Assembly (NCBI GenBank): GCA_964492615.1
Contig: CAZBKZ010000038.1
Span: 1-23,474, forward strand
Origin: JAABTH01 sp964492615
GTDB taxonomy: Bacteria > Bacillota > Dethiobacteria > DTU022
Direction of reading: 5' to 3'
DNA: 23,474 bases
Of the stretch, positions 1 to 7,372 are shown in pieces (position 1 is the first letter of the stretch; every line of letters begins with the position of its first letter). Position numbers and translations under genes: made by a program. The notes under the pieces are model-generated. The model made no database searches. It was not told the DNA's origin and saw only the letters and a program-made list of their open reading frames with translations.

Positions 1-67
1 CTACTGCTACTAATGTTCTTTTCACGCTTAGAACACTTCCTTTCAAATTTTTAATAATTTCTTTCAT
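1..67 (-). CDS. 5' end of an unidentified gene leaving the window
   Basis: An open reading frame starts at ATG 67-65 on the minus strand and runs off the left edge. The 22 visible codons begin MKEIIKNLKGSVLSVKR and continue with a short hydrophobic stretch (TLVAV). A GAGGTG ribosome binding site lies at 84-79, 11 nt before the ATG, and a near-consensus promoter lies just upstream. A GTG at codon 15, preceded by AAAGGAAG, is an alternative start. Too little is visible to name a family. The gene is divergent from yhaM. Confidence 0.5.
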   Translation of the reverse strand, partial: MKEIIKNLKGSVLSVKRTLVAV

Positions 68-94
68 GCTTAAAAAAGCACCTCGCTAACGGTT

Positions 95-123
95 AATTTA
101 TCACCAAGCTGTTAATTTGTCAA
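95..123 (-). promoter_or_regulatory. Sigma-A-type promoter for the left-edge gene
   Basis: Read on the minus strand, TTGACA (123-118) and TAAATT (100-95) are separated by exactly 17 nt. The predicted transcript would start near 88, giving a leader of about 20 nt that includes the GAGGTG site before the ATG at 67. The position and spacing support the partial gene being real. Confidence 0.65.
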
Positions 124-313
124 TAGTTATTTTAGGGAATTGTGTAGAAATGTTAAGAATGTATTAAGGCAAAGAGGCTTTAATTAAAGGTTGATCGAGT
201 GATTTATGCTGTAATTATATCATTAAAAGTATTTTTCTCCCCAATAAAGAACTTAACAATCTTCATTAATTGCGCTCACACATTATTAACAACTACTGGA
301 ATGCGCCACACCC

Positions 314-342
314 TTCACAGCGGGTCTCCTTTGTGTTAAATT
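314..342 (+). promoter_or_regulatory. Candidate promoter for yhaM
   Basis: TTCACA (314-319) and TAAATT (337-342) are 17 nt apart, about 75 nt before the chosen yhaM start. The match to the sigma-A consensus is only moderate in such AT-rich DNA, so this is a candidate. Confidence 0.35.
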
Positions 343-418
343 AAGCTTCAGTGTAAAATGATATTTGAAGCGGATTGCCGGCTTTTAATAAAATATGGCG
401 ATTGGAGATCTGATAATA

Positions 419-1399
419 ATGAAGAAACAGATGATCAGCGACCTGCGCATCGGCGATGAGGTTGAAACGCAGGCTATTGTTATAGAAATGAACCGTTCGG
501 CTTTTACTTCGTCCCATCGTTCGGGAGAACATTTTCTGCGCCTGACCCTGGGCGATGTGAGCGGGCGGGTCAGGGGCGTGATGTGGGACCCGCCGCAGGA
601 AGGCGAGGAGATCGGCCAGGACGATGTTGTCTTTATTCGCGGTTCGGTTACCGATTATCACGGCCCTCAGTTGGTAGTCAGCCAGATGCGCCGGCTCGAC
701 CCAGACAAGGTCAACCGGGCTTTTTTCCAGCCTGTTTCGGAGCGCGATGCTGCCGAAATGAAGGAAGAGCTGGGCGCTATTATTAATGAAGAGATCAAGG
801 ATCAGCATCTGCGCGCCCTGCTGAAGGCATTTTTTGACGAGGAAAGCTTTGCCCGCCACTTTGCCCGCTCGCCGGCAGCGCGCACTGTTCACCACAATAA
901 CGTGGGCGGCCTGCTGGAGCACACCCTGGAGGTGGCTTCAATCTGCCGCGAACTGGTTAAGCTCTACCCGCAGAAGCTCAACCCCGACCTGCTATTAACC
1001 GGAGCCCTGCTGCACGATATCGGCAAGGTGGAAGAATATAACCAGGAGAGCATCAGTTTTGATTTCACCGACCGGGGTAAGCTGGTGGGCCATATCAGCA
1101 TTGGCAAGGAAATGTTTGATCAGCGCCTGGCCAAACTCGGTGAATTTCCTCCCGGCCTCAGGCTGGAGCTGGAGCATATGCTGCTTACCCACCACGGCAT
1201 GCGCGAGTGGGGCTCGCCCGAGGTGCCGAAAACAATCCATGCCTTTGCCCTGTTCCATGCCGACTTGGTCAGCGCGCGTATGAACCAGTTTATAAATGTG
1301 ATGAACAGGCACATGGTGGAAAACGGCGAATGGACGGAGTGGGACCGCTTTCTGGAGCGCAGCATTTTTGTTCGTCCGGCCGATGAAGACCAGCAGTAA
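419..1399 (+). CDS. yhaM: 3'-5' exoribonuclease YhaM family protein (OB fold + HD domain)
   Basis: The 326-residue protein has the YhaM/CBF1 layout. An N-terminal OB-fold nucleic-acid-binding domain (about residues 10-95, with FLRLTLGDVSGRVRGVMWD) is followed by an HD phosphohydrolase domain. The metal-binding residues are visible as the His of LLEHT, the HD pair of LLHDIGK and the HH pair of LTHHG. Family members are cytoplasmic Mn/Co-dependent 3'-5' exonucleases acting on RNA and single-stranded DNA; this activity is inferred from family. I chose ATG 419 because GGAG lies about 11 nt upstream. The in-frame ATG at 395 would add eight residues but has no ribosome binding site. The length is typical of the family (about 310-330). 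Confidence 0.88.
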   Translation: MKKQMISDLRIGDEVETQAIVIEMNRSAFTSSHRSGEHFLRLTLGDVSGRVRGVMWDPPQEGEEIGQDDVVFIRGSVTDYHGPQLVVSQMRRLDPDKVNRAFFQPVSERDAAEMKEELGAIINEEIKDQHLRALLKAFFDEESFARHFARSPAARTVHHNNVGGLLEHTLEVASICRELVKLYPQKLNPDLLLTGALLHDIGKVEEYNQESISFDFTDRGKLVGHISIGKEMFDQRLAKLGEFPPGLRLELEHMLLTHHGMREWGSPEVPKTIHAFALFHADLVSARMNQFINVMNRHMVENGEWTEWDRFLERSIFVRPADEDQQ

Positions 1400-1471
1400 A
1401 ATACTTATTAAAAATGATAATAACCAAACCCGGCAGGAGTGGACCTCCCTTTTGCAGAAATTATTATAGAG

Positions 1472-1495
1472 GGCAGTCCGGTGACTGCCGGTTTT
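1472..1495 (+). terminator. Weak hairpin after yhaM
   Basis: GGCAGTC (1472-1478) pairs with GACTGCC (1483-1489) around a CGGT loop and is followed by GGTTTT. The stem is perfect but the T run is only four long, so it may be a weak terminator or only a leader hairpin for the next gene. Confidence 0.35.
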
Positions 1496-1518
1496 GAACT
1501 TAAGAGTTAAGTAAATAG

Positions 1519-2766
1519 TTGGTAGTTGAGGTTACGGCAGCTGAAGAGGCCGAACAATACAGCAACAGCAGCAGAGAGATGGTGACCGGATTGGGTAGAG
1601 CAGACAGACCGAAAGGTATTATCAGGGCGGAAGGCAAGCGAAAAAACATTATCCCCTTTGCCCAGGAAGCTTCGTATTTTTCCCGTAAGGGGGCATATTA
1701 CAGCCTGAAAAACAAGCCTGAAAAGGCCCTGCTTTTTTTTCAGAAGGCGGTTGAAGCCGACCAGGAAGACCCCCTGAACCACTACAACCTGGCTTGCCTG
1801 CTGAGCAGGATCGACCGGCTCAGGGAGGCGAACAGCATCTTTCGCCATATAGTCCAGAATATGGACCATGAACTGAACGAGTGTTACTTTTACATGGCGG
1901 TTAATTACGGGCTGATGGAGGAATTGCCCGAAGCCAAGCGCTGCCTGCTAAAGTACCTGCACGTGGCGCCCGAGGGCGACATGGCCGAAGAGGCCGAAGA
2001 CCTTTTGATGGCCCTGGAAGATGACGATGATTTCGAAATTTTCAACAACGAGCTCAGTGCGGCTGAAACTGAAGAAATGCTGGAGCTGATAGCCGACTTG
2101 AGCCGGGTTCAGTTCAGGAAGCACATGTTAGAGGAAAAATCCTTCCGTAAAGCGCTGCGCTGGGGGCTTTACCAGGGGTCGGACCTGCTAAAAGAGGCTA
2201 TTTTAAGGCTTTACGGGCAAACTGCCTGCCCGGTATCGCGCGACTGCCTGGCCGAATATGCCGCAAACCCCTGGGTTAACGAGCGCTTGCGCCAGGTAGC
2301 CCTGCAGGAGCTGAAAAGAATTGATCCCTCCGGTGAAGGGCGTACTTTTCTCGGCGGTCGTTTCCGCCGGGTTCACTTCCGCGAATGCACACCCCCGTCC
2401 CCGGTCTGGGAGAGCGGCTGGCAGCTGGTTCTCGAGCGAACCTACGCCAACATGCAGAACAGTACTATATATAGTGAAGAGTTCTATAATGATGTCGAGG
2501 CAATCTGGATCGATTATATCAACCAGGTTTACCCGCACGGGCCTTCTGTGCGGCAGGCCGAAACCTGGGCAGCCGGGCTTGAATACTGCCTGGCCCGTTT
2601 TCACTTTCTCGGCCTGACCCAGAATGAACTGGCCAGGGCTTACGGTGTGTCGCCCTCCAGCGTGCAGCGTAAGTTTTCAGAAATCAATCGGGTGCTGCAG
2701 ATCGATCGCAAGGCTTACCGCAACATGCTCACCTTTTTGACCGAAAGGGAAAAAGGCCAGCCTTAA
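1519..2766 (+). CDS. TPR-repeat protein with C-terminal helix-turn-helix
   Basis: I cannot assign a specific function. About residues 50-155 contain TPR-like helical repeats (a KGAYYSLKNKPEKALLFFQKAVE segment, then NHYNLACLLSRIDRLREAN), which usually mediate protein contacts. An acidic run (EDDDDFE, about residue 170) separates this from a helical middle region. Near the C terminus, GLTQNELARAYGVSPSSVQ followed by RKF looks like a DNA-binding helix-turn-helix, about 40 residues before the end. No signal peptide or membrane segment is visible. The start is uncertain: TTG 1519 directly follows an in-frame TAG and lacks a clear ribosome binding site, and ATG 1579 is the main alternative. A strong terminator follows, so this is the last gene of its transcript. 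A regulatory or scaffold role is inference. Confidence 0.8.
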   Translation: MVVEVTAAEEAEQYSNSSREMVTGLGRADRPKGIIRAEGKRKNIIPFAQEASYFSRKGAYYSLKNKPEKALLFFQKAVEADQEDPLNHYNLACLLSRIDRLREANSIFRHIVQNMDHELNECYFYMAVNYGLMEELPEAKRCLLKYLHVAPEGDMAEEAEDLLMALEDDDDFEIFNNELSAAETEEMLELIADLSRVQFRKHMLEEKSFRKALRWGLYQGSDLLKEAILRLYGQTACPVSRDCLAEYAANPWVNERLRQVALQELKRIDPSGEGRTFLGGRFRRVHFRECTPPSPVWESGWQLVLERTYANMQNSTIYSEEFYNDVEAIWIDYINQVYPHGPSVRQAETWAAGLEYCLARFHFLGLTQNELARAYGVSPSSVQRKFSEINRVLQIDRKAYRNMLTFLTEREKGQP

Positions 2767-2780
2767 AGAATCGAAACGAA

Positions 2781-2807
2781 AACGCCCCTGTTGAGAGGGG
2801 CGTTTTT
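2781..2807 (+). terminator. Rho-independent terminator
   Basis: AACGCCCCT (2781-2789) and AGGGGCGTT (2796-2804) form a perfect 9-bp stem with a six-base loop. The 3' arm runs into a run of five T. This is a textbook intrinsic terminator 15 nt after the TPR gene. Confidence 0.92.
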
Positions 2808-2835
2808 AGCAGGCAGCTCATATGGAGAGCCTGCT
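2808..2835 (+). other. Leader hairpin upstream of the yjbQ-family gene
   Basis: AGCAGGC (2808-2814) pairs perfectly with GCCTGCT (2829-2835), with an inner CTC/GAG helix. It starts directly after the T run of the preceding terminator and has no U tract of its own. It may extend the terminator structure or belong to the 5' leader of the next gene. Confidence 0.45.
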
Positions 2836-2916
2836 AAATATAGCCGCTGTTGTTTTTCCGTTCAGCCAAACTGTCCCGGGTTTACAGGACGGCGCTGCAG
2901 GGCGGATACGGAAAAG

Positions 2917-2931
2917 GGAGGGATAGCCCTG
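2917..2931 (+). promoter_or_regulatory. Ribosome binding site that selects a CTG start
   Basis: GGAGG at 2917-2921 (inside GGGAGGG) lies 7 nt before CTG 2929-2931. The frame has no ATG, GTG or TTG between the terminator and this point that could give the family's usual N terminus. The only upstream in-frame initiator, TTG 2791, lies inside the terminator loop. Confidence 0.65.
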
Positions 2932-3321
2932 TATATTGAACTAAGTATAAAAACAACCGAGCGCGAACAGTTTGTTAATATTACCGAGAAGATCAATGCG
3001 GCCCTGGCCGGCAGTGCAATCAGGGAAGGCTGCTGCACCGTATTTGTATCCCACACCACGGCGGCGGTTACTGTTAACGAGGATGCTGACCCCTGTGTAA
3101 TGAGCGATATGCTCTCTTTTCTGCAGAAGATGGTCCCCCTGCGGGGTGAATATACCCACCGGGAAGGGAACAGCGACGCCCATATCAAGGCCGGCCTGCT
3201 CGGATGCTCACTGCACTTGATCATCCGTAACAACATCCTTGAACTGGGAACCTGGCAGGGGGTTTTCCTGGCCGAGTTTGACGGGCCGCGCACCCGCCAG
3301 GTTAAACTGTGGGTTGACTGA
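2929..3321 (+). CDS. yjbQ: YjbQ/UPF0047 family protein
   Basis: From CTG 2929 the product is about 130 residues, the normal size for this family, and begins with YIELSIKTTEREQFVNITEK. The signature stretches are present: a His-containing FVSHTTAAVTVNEDADP and, further on, EGNSDAHIKAGLLG with the second conserved His. These are thought to line the active site. Some family members are annotated with weak thiamine-phosphate synthase activity, but the physiological role is not settled. The non-AUG start is the odd point: the reading frame is open further upstream, but that region contains the terminator and does not look like coding sequence. The nfo gene follows after 36 nt and is probably co-transcribed. 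Confidence 0.85.
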   Translation: MYIELSIKTTEREQFVNITEKINAALAGSAIREGCCTVFVSHTTAAVTVNEDADPCVMSDMLSFLQKMVPLRGEYTHREGNSDAHIKAGLLGCSLHLIIRNNILELGTWQGVFLAEFDGPRTRQVKLWVD

Positions 3322-3357
3322 CAGCTGATCACTAAAGATTAGAACGGAGGAATTAAT

Positions 3358-4197
3358 TTGCGATTTGGCGTTCATATGCCTCAAAGCGGGGGCTTTACAA
3401 AGAACCTGAAACGGGTAACCGGCATTGGTTGCAACACGATCCAGATTTTTCCCGGCAACCCGACCGGGTGGAAGATGGGTAAACTGGACCAGGAGGAAAT
3501 AGAAAAAAGGGTTGCCTTGCTGGAGGAAAGTGAAGTTCATCCCCTGGTGGTGCACAGCGCTTACCTGATAAACCTGGCCACCAACAAGGAAGAGTTCCTG
3601 GTTAAATCAAAAAATTTGCTTAACGAAACCATGAAGCGGGCTGCCCTGCACCGGGCGCCTTACGTGATTTTGCATACCGGCAACCATGGCGGCACAGGGG
3701 TGGAACAGGGGCTGGCCCAGATTATTCAAAGCCTTGAAGAGATGCTTCCCGGGTGGCCCGAATCGGTGCAGCTGCTGCTTGAAAATACCGCCGGCAGCGG
3801 CACTGCCCTGGGAGCGGATTACAGGGAACTGGGCCAGATTTTAAAGGCTTTCCCTCCCGGTAAACTTGGTGTCTGCATCGATACGGCGCACAGTTGGGCG
3901 GCCGGTTACGATTTCGGCTGCAGCAGCGGGGTTAAAAAAGCGCTTGATGAGCTTGATCAATACGTGGGGCTTGAACAGCTGAAGGTAGTTCATATTAATG
4001 ATACAAAAGTTAAGCTCGGCTCACGGGTTGACCGTCATGCCCACCTGGGCGAAGGCAACATCGCCCTGGAAGGGCTGGCCACCCTGGTTAATTTCGGCTG
4101 GTCCGATGATCTGCCCTTTATCCTGGAAACCCCGGAAAACGGCAGCGAATGGGATAAGATAAACCTTGAAAAGCTGAAGGGCCTGGTTGATAAGTAA
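3358..4197 (+). CDS. nfo: Endonuclease IV (AP endonuclease)
   Basis: The 279-residue product matches the family length (about 280) and shows the metal-binding signatures of the TIM-barrel AP endonucleases: LLENTAGSGT, VCIDTAHSWAAGYD, VVHINDTKVKLGSRVDRHAH with LGEG, and FILETPEN. Endonuclease IV cuts the backbone 5' to abasic sites during base excision repair and uses three zinc ions. The start is TTG 3358, with GGAGG at 3346-3350 and a 7-nt spacer. The product is cytoplasmic. It sits 36 nt after the yjbQ-family gene and is followed by about 200 nt with repeat elements before radA. All key residues seem intact. Confidence 0.95.
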   Translation: MRFGVHMPQSGGFTKNLKRVTGIGCNTIQIFPGNPTGWKMGKLDQEEIEKRVALLEESEVHPLVVHSAYLINLATNKEEFLVKSKNLLNETMKRAALHRAPYVILHTGNHGGTGVEQGLAQIIQSLEEMLPGWPESVQLLLENTAGSGTALGADYRELGQILKAFPPGKLGVCIDTAHSWAAGYDFGCSSGVKKALDELDQYVGLEQLKVVHINDTKVKLGSRVDRHAHLGEGNIALEGLATLVNFGWSDDLPFILETPENGSEWDKINLEKLKGLVDK

Positions 4198-4291
4198 AGT
4201 TTGCTTTTCTTACCATTTGGAAGTACTTTTCGAACCCTGAATCGGCTGGCAGGCAGTAATAATAGTATCTATTCAGTTTATTTTTCAGTAG

Positions 4292-4307
4292 TGTAGGGGT
4301 TCAGCTG
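4292..4307 (+). repeat. Half copy of the GTAG-headed palindromic repeat
   Basis: TGTAGGGGTTCAGCTG repeats the head and 5' arm of the full element that begins 37 nt further on, then diverges. The matching GCTGAACCC arm is missing, so this is a truncated copy. Confidence 0.7.
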
Positions 4308-4328
4308 TATTTGTTTATTCATCATTAA

Positions 4329-4356
4329 TGTAGGGGTTCAGCGTGCTGAACCCGCA
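4329..4356 (+). repeat. Palindromic repeat, copy 1 (upstream of radA)
   Basis: A 28-nt element. The head TGTAG is followed by GGGTTCAGC (4334-4342), GT and GCTGAACCC (4345-4353), a perfect 9-bp palindrome, and ends GCA. It is identical to the copies at 5821 and 5895. A GTAG tetranucleotide before a hairpin is the hallmark of REP elements mobilised by RAYT transposases. That comparison is by form only. Confidence 0.85.
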
Positions 4357-4396
4357 GAACTAATCAGCGGACAGGTTTGAAACGGAGGTGCAGATT

Positions 4397-5782
4397 ATGG
4401 CTAAAAAACCGGCAACTCTTTTTTGTTGTAATAACTGCGGCTATGAAACCCAGAAATGGCTGGGGCGCTGCCCAGGCTGTAACGAGTGGAACACTATGGC
4501 TGAGTTCAAACCTGCGCCGGTTAACAAACGTAAATCGCTGATGGGCCAGGAATCAAGAGCAGAAGCAGTGTCGCTGAAAAGTGTGCCTGCTGTTAATGAA
4601 GAGCGGATGGCCAGCGGTATTGGCGAATTTGACCGGGTTCTGGGCGGGGGAACTGTCTCCGGTTCCGTGGTGCTGCTGGGCGGTGACCCGGGAATTGGCA
4701 AATCTACCCTTCTTCTGCAGGTTGCAGCTAAACTGGCAGGTGCCCGGAACGTGTTTTACGCAAGCGGTGAAGAATCACTGCGCCAGCTTAAAATGCGGGC
4801 TGACAGGCTGCTGATTACCGAAGATTTTACCACGGCAGCTGTTACCGAACTGGAAGCGCTGCTTGAGCTGACTGCCCGGCAGAAACCGGATATCCTGGTT
4901 GTCGATTCGGTGCAGTCTATCTACCGTGCTGATCTTGACAGTGTTCCGGGCTCTGTCAGCCAGGTGCGCGAGGTGACTGGTGAGCTGGTACGCATGGCCA
5001 AGGAACATAATATTGCCGTATTCCTGGTGGGGCATGTCACCAAGGAGGGAGTAATGGCCGGGCCGCGTTTGCTGGAGCACATGGTTGATACAGTGCTTTA
5101 CCTGGAGGGCGACCGTTATCACAGCTTCCGTATCCTGCGCGGGGTAAAGAACCGCTTTGGTTCAACAAACGAAATCGGTGTATTTATGATGGAAGCAGAA
5201 GGGATGGTTGAAGTTGCCAACCCTTCACACCTCTTTATATCGCACCAGAGGGAGCAGTCTCCGGGGGCAATGATTACGGCAAGCATGGAAGGCACGAGGC
5301 CGCTTCTGGTTGAGATTCAATCTCTCGTTGCGCCGACTGCCTACCCCACGCCGCGGCGCACAACTGCCGGTATAGATTCAAACCGGGTTGCCCTGGTCAT
5401 GGCTGTATTGGAAAAACACGCCGGCACTTCATTTTTTGGCCTTGATACTTTTGTTAATGTGGTTGGGGGCGTGCGTCTTTATGAAACGGCAGCAGACCTT
5501 GCCCTGGCTTACAGTCTTACTTCAAGCCTGCGGGGGGTCAGTCTGAACAGTGAGACGGTAGCGGTAGGTGAAGTAGGTTTAACGGGTGAGATTCGCCCGG
5601 TCAGCCGTATTAGTCAGCGCCTGAATGAAGCGCTTAAGCTAGGTTTTAAACGTTTTGTGCTGCCCCAGGCCAATCTAGATGAAATTAAGAAGGAAGCACC
5701 AAAATATAAAAAAATGCAGCTGGTCGGGGTGGATAATATAAAGGAAGCGATTGGAATCGGGTTGCTGCAAAAAGATAAGTAA
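4397..5782 (+). CDS. radA: DNA repair protein RadA
   Basis: The 461-residue product has all parts of RadA/Sms. An N-terminal zinc finger (CNNC and CPGC, residues 11-29) is followed by a RecA-like ATPase with Walker A GGDPGIGKSTLL and Walker B-like DILVVDSVQS. The RadA-specific KNRFGSTNEIGVF motif and a C-terminal Lon-protease-like domain (from about residue 340, including TVAVGEVGLTGEIRPV) complete it. RadA is a branch-migration helicase acting in recombinational repair. ATG 4397 is chosen because GGAGG at 4384-4388 is 8 nt upstream. A GTG at 4388 lies within the ribosome binding site. Unusually, disA does not follow: a repeat-rich gap and an oppositely oriented accessory block do. Confidence 0.96.
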   Translation: MAKKPATLFCCNNCGYETQKWLGRCPGCNEWNTMAEFKPAPVNKRKSLMGQESRAEAVSLKSVPAVNEERMASGIGEFDRVLGGGTVSGSVVLLGGDPGIGKSTLLLQVAAKLAGARNVFYASGEESLRQLKMRADRLLITEDFTTAAVTELEALLELTARQKPDILVVDSVQSIYRADLDSVPGSVSQVREVTGELVRMAKEHNIAVFLVGHVTKEGVMAGPRLLEHMVDTVLYLEGDRYHSFRILRGVKNRFGSTNEIGVFMMEAEGMVEVANPSHLFISHQREQSPGAMITASMEGTRPLLVEIQSLVAPTAYPTPRRTTAGIDSNRVALVMAVLEKHAGTSFFGLDTFVNVVGGVRLYETAADLALAYSLTSSLRGVSLNSETVAVGEVGLTGEIRPVSRISQRLNEALKLGFKRFVLPQANLDEIKKEAPKYKKMQLVGVDNIKEAIGIGLLQKDK

Positions 5783-5805
5783 TCAGGTTACAACCTGCTT
5801 TTTGC
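5768..5805 (+). terminator. Probable terminator of radA
   Basis: CAGGTT (5784-5789) and AACCTG (5792-5797) form the core helix, followed by CTTTTTGC. An outer GCAAAAAG (5768-5775) can pair with CTTTTTGC (5798-5805). The short stem and five-T run at the radA stop codon suggest an intrinsic terminator. Confidence 0.6.
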
Positions 5806-5820
5806 TTCTTGCCTCCTGAA

Positions 5821-5848
5821 TGTAGGGGTTCAGCGTGCTGAACCCGCA
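5821..5848 (+). repeat. Palindromic repeat, copy 2
   Basis: This element is identical over 28 nt to the copy upstream of radA (4329-4356), including the TGTAG head and the GGGTTCAGC/GCTGAACCC arms. It lies 38 nt after the radA stop codon. Confidence 0.85.
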
Positions 5849-5894
5849 AATACAAACGATTGGTTTGAATATATGTTGGCATACCATTATTTAT

Positions 5895-5922
5895 TGTAGG
5901 GGTTCAGCGTGCTGAACCCGCA
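5895..5922 (+). repeat. Palindromic repeat, copy 3
   Basis: This is a third identical 28-nt copy in the same orientation, 46 nt after copy 2. The sequences between the copies differ, so the identity is confined to the element. Confidence 0.85.
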
Positions 5923-5985
5923 AACTGAAAAAGTATATGTTATAAAATACGTTTGCCCTTTGCACGATGTATGTTGTTAACACCC

Positions 5986-6011
5986 GGGCGCAGCAGCGCT
6001 GCGCCCCTACA
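5986..6011 (-). repeat. GC-rich inverted variant of the palindromic repeat
   Basis: Read on the minus strand it begins TGTAGGGGCGCAGC and ends GCTGCGCCC, so it keeps the TGTAGGGG head and the C-A-G-C tip of the arm but has GCGC where the other copies have GTTC. The 9-bp arms (5986-5994, 5998-6006) are perfect complements. It faces copy 3, giving a head-to-head pair. Confidence 0.75.
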
Positions 6012-6085
6012 GAAAACATTTATTCTAATAATAAACCGGTAATGCGGTAGTTATCTTAAGGAAAAAATGGTATCACAACGGCGAG

Positions 6086-6124
6086 ACAGCAGAAGAACGG
6101 GATATTTTACCGTCCTTCTGCTGT
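6086..6124 (-). terminator. Long inverted repeat after the alcohol dehydrogenase gene
   Basis: ACAGCAGAAG (6086-6095) pairs perfectly with CTTCTGCTGT (6115-6124). After one mismatch, ACGG (6097-6100) pairs with CCGT (6110-6113), leaving a 9-nt loop. It lies about 30 nt past the minus-strand stop codon. There is no T run on either side, so it may stabilise the 3' end or block convergent transcripts rather than act as a classic terminator. Confidence 0.5.
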
Positions 6125-6156
6125 TAACTTACTATATATAAAGAAAAAGTTTTTAC

Positions 6157-7326
6157 TTACAGAGCCCGGCGATAGATCTGTTCATAGGCCTCTACAGTTA
6201 AATCACGCGGATTACCGATTGTCTGGGGGTCATTGAAAGCTTCCCGGGCCAGGCGGGGGATATCTGATTCTTTTATGCCGAGGGCGCTCAGCCTTGGAAT
6301 ACCGATATCGCCGGCCAGCTCGCGTACATCTTCAACTGCGGCCAGGGCTGCTTCCCGTTCGCTCATCCCGTAAGTTGGCACTCCAAGAGCCAGGGCTATC
6401 CGGGCATATTTTGCCGGTTCGCCCATCCAGTTATACTCCATTACCGGCACCAGGGTGGAGCCGACGGCTATGCCGTGATGCACGGGGAAAATTCCGCCCA
6501 TCGTCTGGGTCATGGCGTGCACTGCCCCGGCGCTTTCAGCTCCGTAGGAAAGCCCGGCCAGCATGGCGCACATGGCCATGTAATACCGGGCTTCAAGATC
6601 CTGGCCGTAGGCTACTGCACGACGCAGGTACTTGCCGGCATACTCGATCGCCAGCAAAGCAACAGCATCGGTTGCCGGCTGGGCATAAGCGCAGGTGTAA
6701 CATTCGATGGCGTGGCAGAGAGCGTCCATTCCGGTGCCTGCAGTTATCTCCGCCGGTAGGGAAAGGTGCAGCAGCGGGTCGACCAGGGCCAGGTGAGCAG
6801 CAATCAGGGGGCCTCCAACGTTAAACTTATATTCCCGGACCGGGTCAGTTATTACAGCCCACAGGGTCACTTCACTTCCTGTTCCGGCAGTGGTGGGGAT
6901 GCAGGCCAGCGGAGGGATGCGCTTGCTGAGTTCTTTCTTCCCTTCGGCGCATTCATATTCAAGAACAGGTTCACCGTGGGCAATTTCCACGCCGATAGCC
7001 TTGGCGCAGTCCATCGAACTGCCCCCACCGACAGCAACCAATCCGTCGCAATCATTTTTCCGGTATAGCTCCGTTCCTGCTGCTACTGTGGCCAAGGGAG
7101 GATTGAACACTACCTGGTCGTAAAGCACATAACTGGTATTTGCATCTTTAAGCGGTTTGAGGACTGCATCCAAAAGACCTGCCTTAACTACACCCTGGTC
7201 GGTAACAACTAGCGGTTTTTTTACCCCCAGACCGGCCAGTTCGTTCGGCAGGTGGTTTACCGCGCCGAGCGCATGTTTCATTATCGTGGGAACCTCGAAA
7301 TAGTGCAGTTTGTTTAAATCTTTCAC
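6157..7326 (-). CDS. Iron-containing alcohol dehydrogenase
   Basis: The 389-residue product is a full-length group III (Fe-dependent) alcohol dehydrogenase. The NAD(P)-binding loop GGGSSMDCAKAIG lies near residue 100, followed by PTTAGTGSEVT. The iron ligands are visible: Asp and His in GTGMDALCHAIECY, and two His in SAGAVHAMTQTMGG and FPVHHGIAVG. It interconverts an alcohol and an aldehyde with NAD(P)H in the cytoplasm; the substrate cannot be read from sequence. The start is GTG 7326, with AAGGAGG 9 nt upstream. It is the last gene of the minus-strand block, 152 nt after AOR. This suggests it reduces the aldehyde that AOR can oxidise, or supplies aldehyde to AOR. A separate promoter is possible but not evident. 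Confidence 0.92.
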   Translation of the reverse strand: MKDLNKLHYFEVPTIMKHALGAVNHLPNELAGLGVKKPLVVTDQGVVKAGLLDAVLKPLKDANTSYVLYDQVVFNPPLATVAAGTELYRKNDCDGLVAVGGGSSMDCAKAIGVEIAHGEPVLEYECAEGKKELSKRIPPLACIPTTAGTGSEVTLWAVITDPVREYKFNVGGPLIAAHLALVDPLLHLSLPAEITAGTGMDALCHAIECYTCAYAQPATDAVALLAIEYAGKYLRRAVAYGQDLEARYYMAMCAMLAGLSYGAESAGAVHAMTQTMGGIFPVHHGIAVGSTLVPVMEYNWMGEPAKYARIALALGVPTYGMSEREAALAAVEDVRELAGDIGIPRLSALGIKESDIPRLAREAFNDPQTIGNPRDLTVEAYEQIYRRAL

Positions 7327-7353
7327 GGGGGATTTCCTCCTTTTATATTTATG

Positions 7354-7372
7354 CTCCGCCGCAGGGGCGGAG
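7354..7372 (-). other. Hairpin in the alcohol dehydrogenase leader
   Basis: CTCCGCC (7354-7360) and GGCGGAG (7366-7372) form a 7-bp GC-rich stem with a five-base loop, ending about 15 nt before the AAGGAGG site of the dehydrogenase gene on the minus strand. It could modulate translation or be a processing site. Confidence 0.4.

Larger units (their letters stand above)
68..418. other. AT-rich divergent intergenic region
   Basis: This stretch of about 350 bases separates the left-edge minus-strand gene from yhaM. It is clearly more AT-rich than the flanking coding sequence. I see one strong minus-strand promoter (95-123) and one moderate plus-strand candidate (314-342), and no convincing open frame, RNA gene or terminator. 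Confidence 0.6.
5783..6156. other. Repeat-rich gap between radA and the accessory block
   Basis: This stretch of about 370 bases lies between the convergent radA and alcohol dehydrogenase genes. It holds the radA terminator, two identical forward copies of the palindromic repeat, one inverted GC-rich variant, and a long inverted repeat next to the dehydrogenase stop codon. No open frame with a ribosome binding site is visible. Confidence 0.75.

Noticed and set aside
2791..2928. N-terminal extension of the yjbQ-family protein starting at TTG 2791
   Set aside because: The TTG lies in the loop of a strong terminator, there is no ribosome binding site, and the translated extension has no family resemblance.
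5821..5922. Two repeats with a 46-nt spacer, as in a CRISPR array
   Set aside because: Only two adjacent copies exist. The same element recurs singly 1.5 kb away and inverted nearby, it is a nearly complete palindrome, and there are no cas genes.
6294..6824. 176-codon plus-strand open frame opposite the alcohol dehydrogenase
   Set aside because: The translation is rich in Arg and Pro, typical of an antisense shadow, and the dehydrogenase motifs on the other strand are complete.
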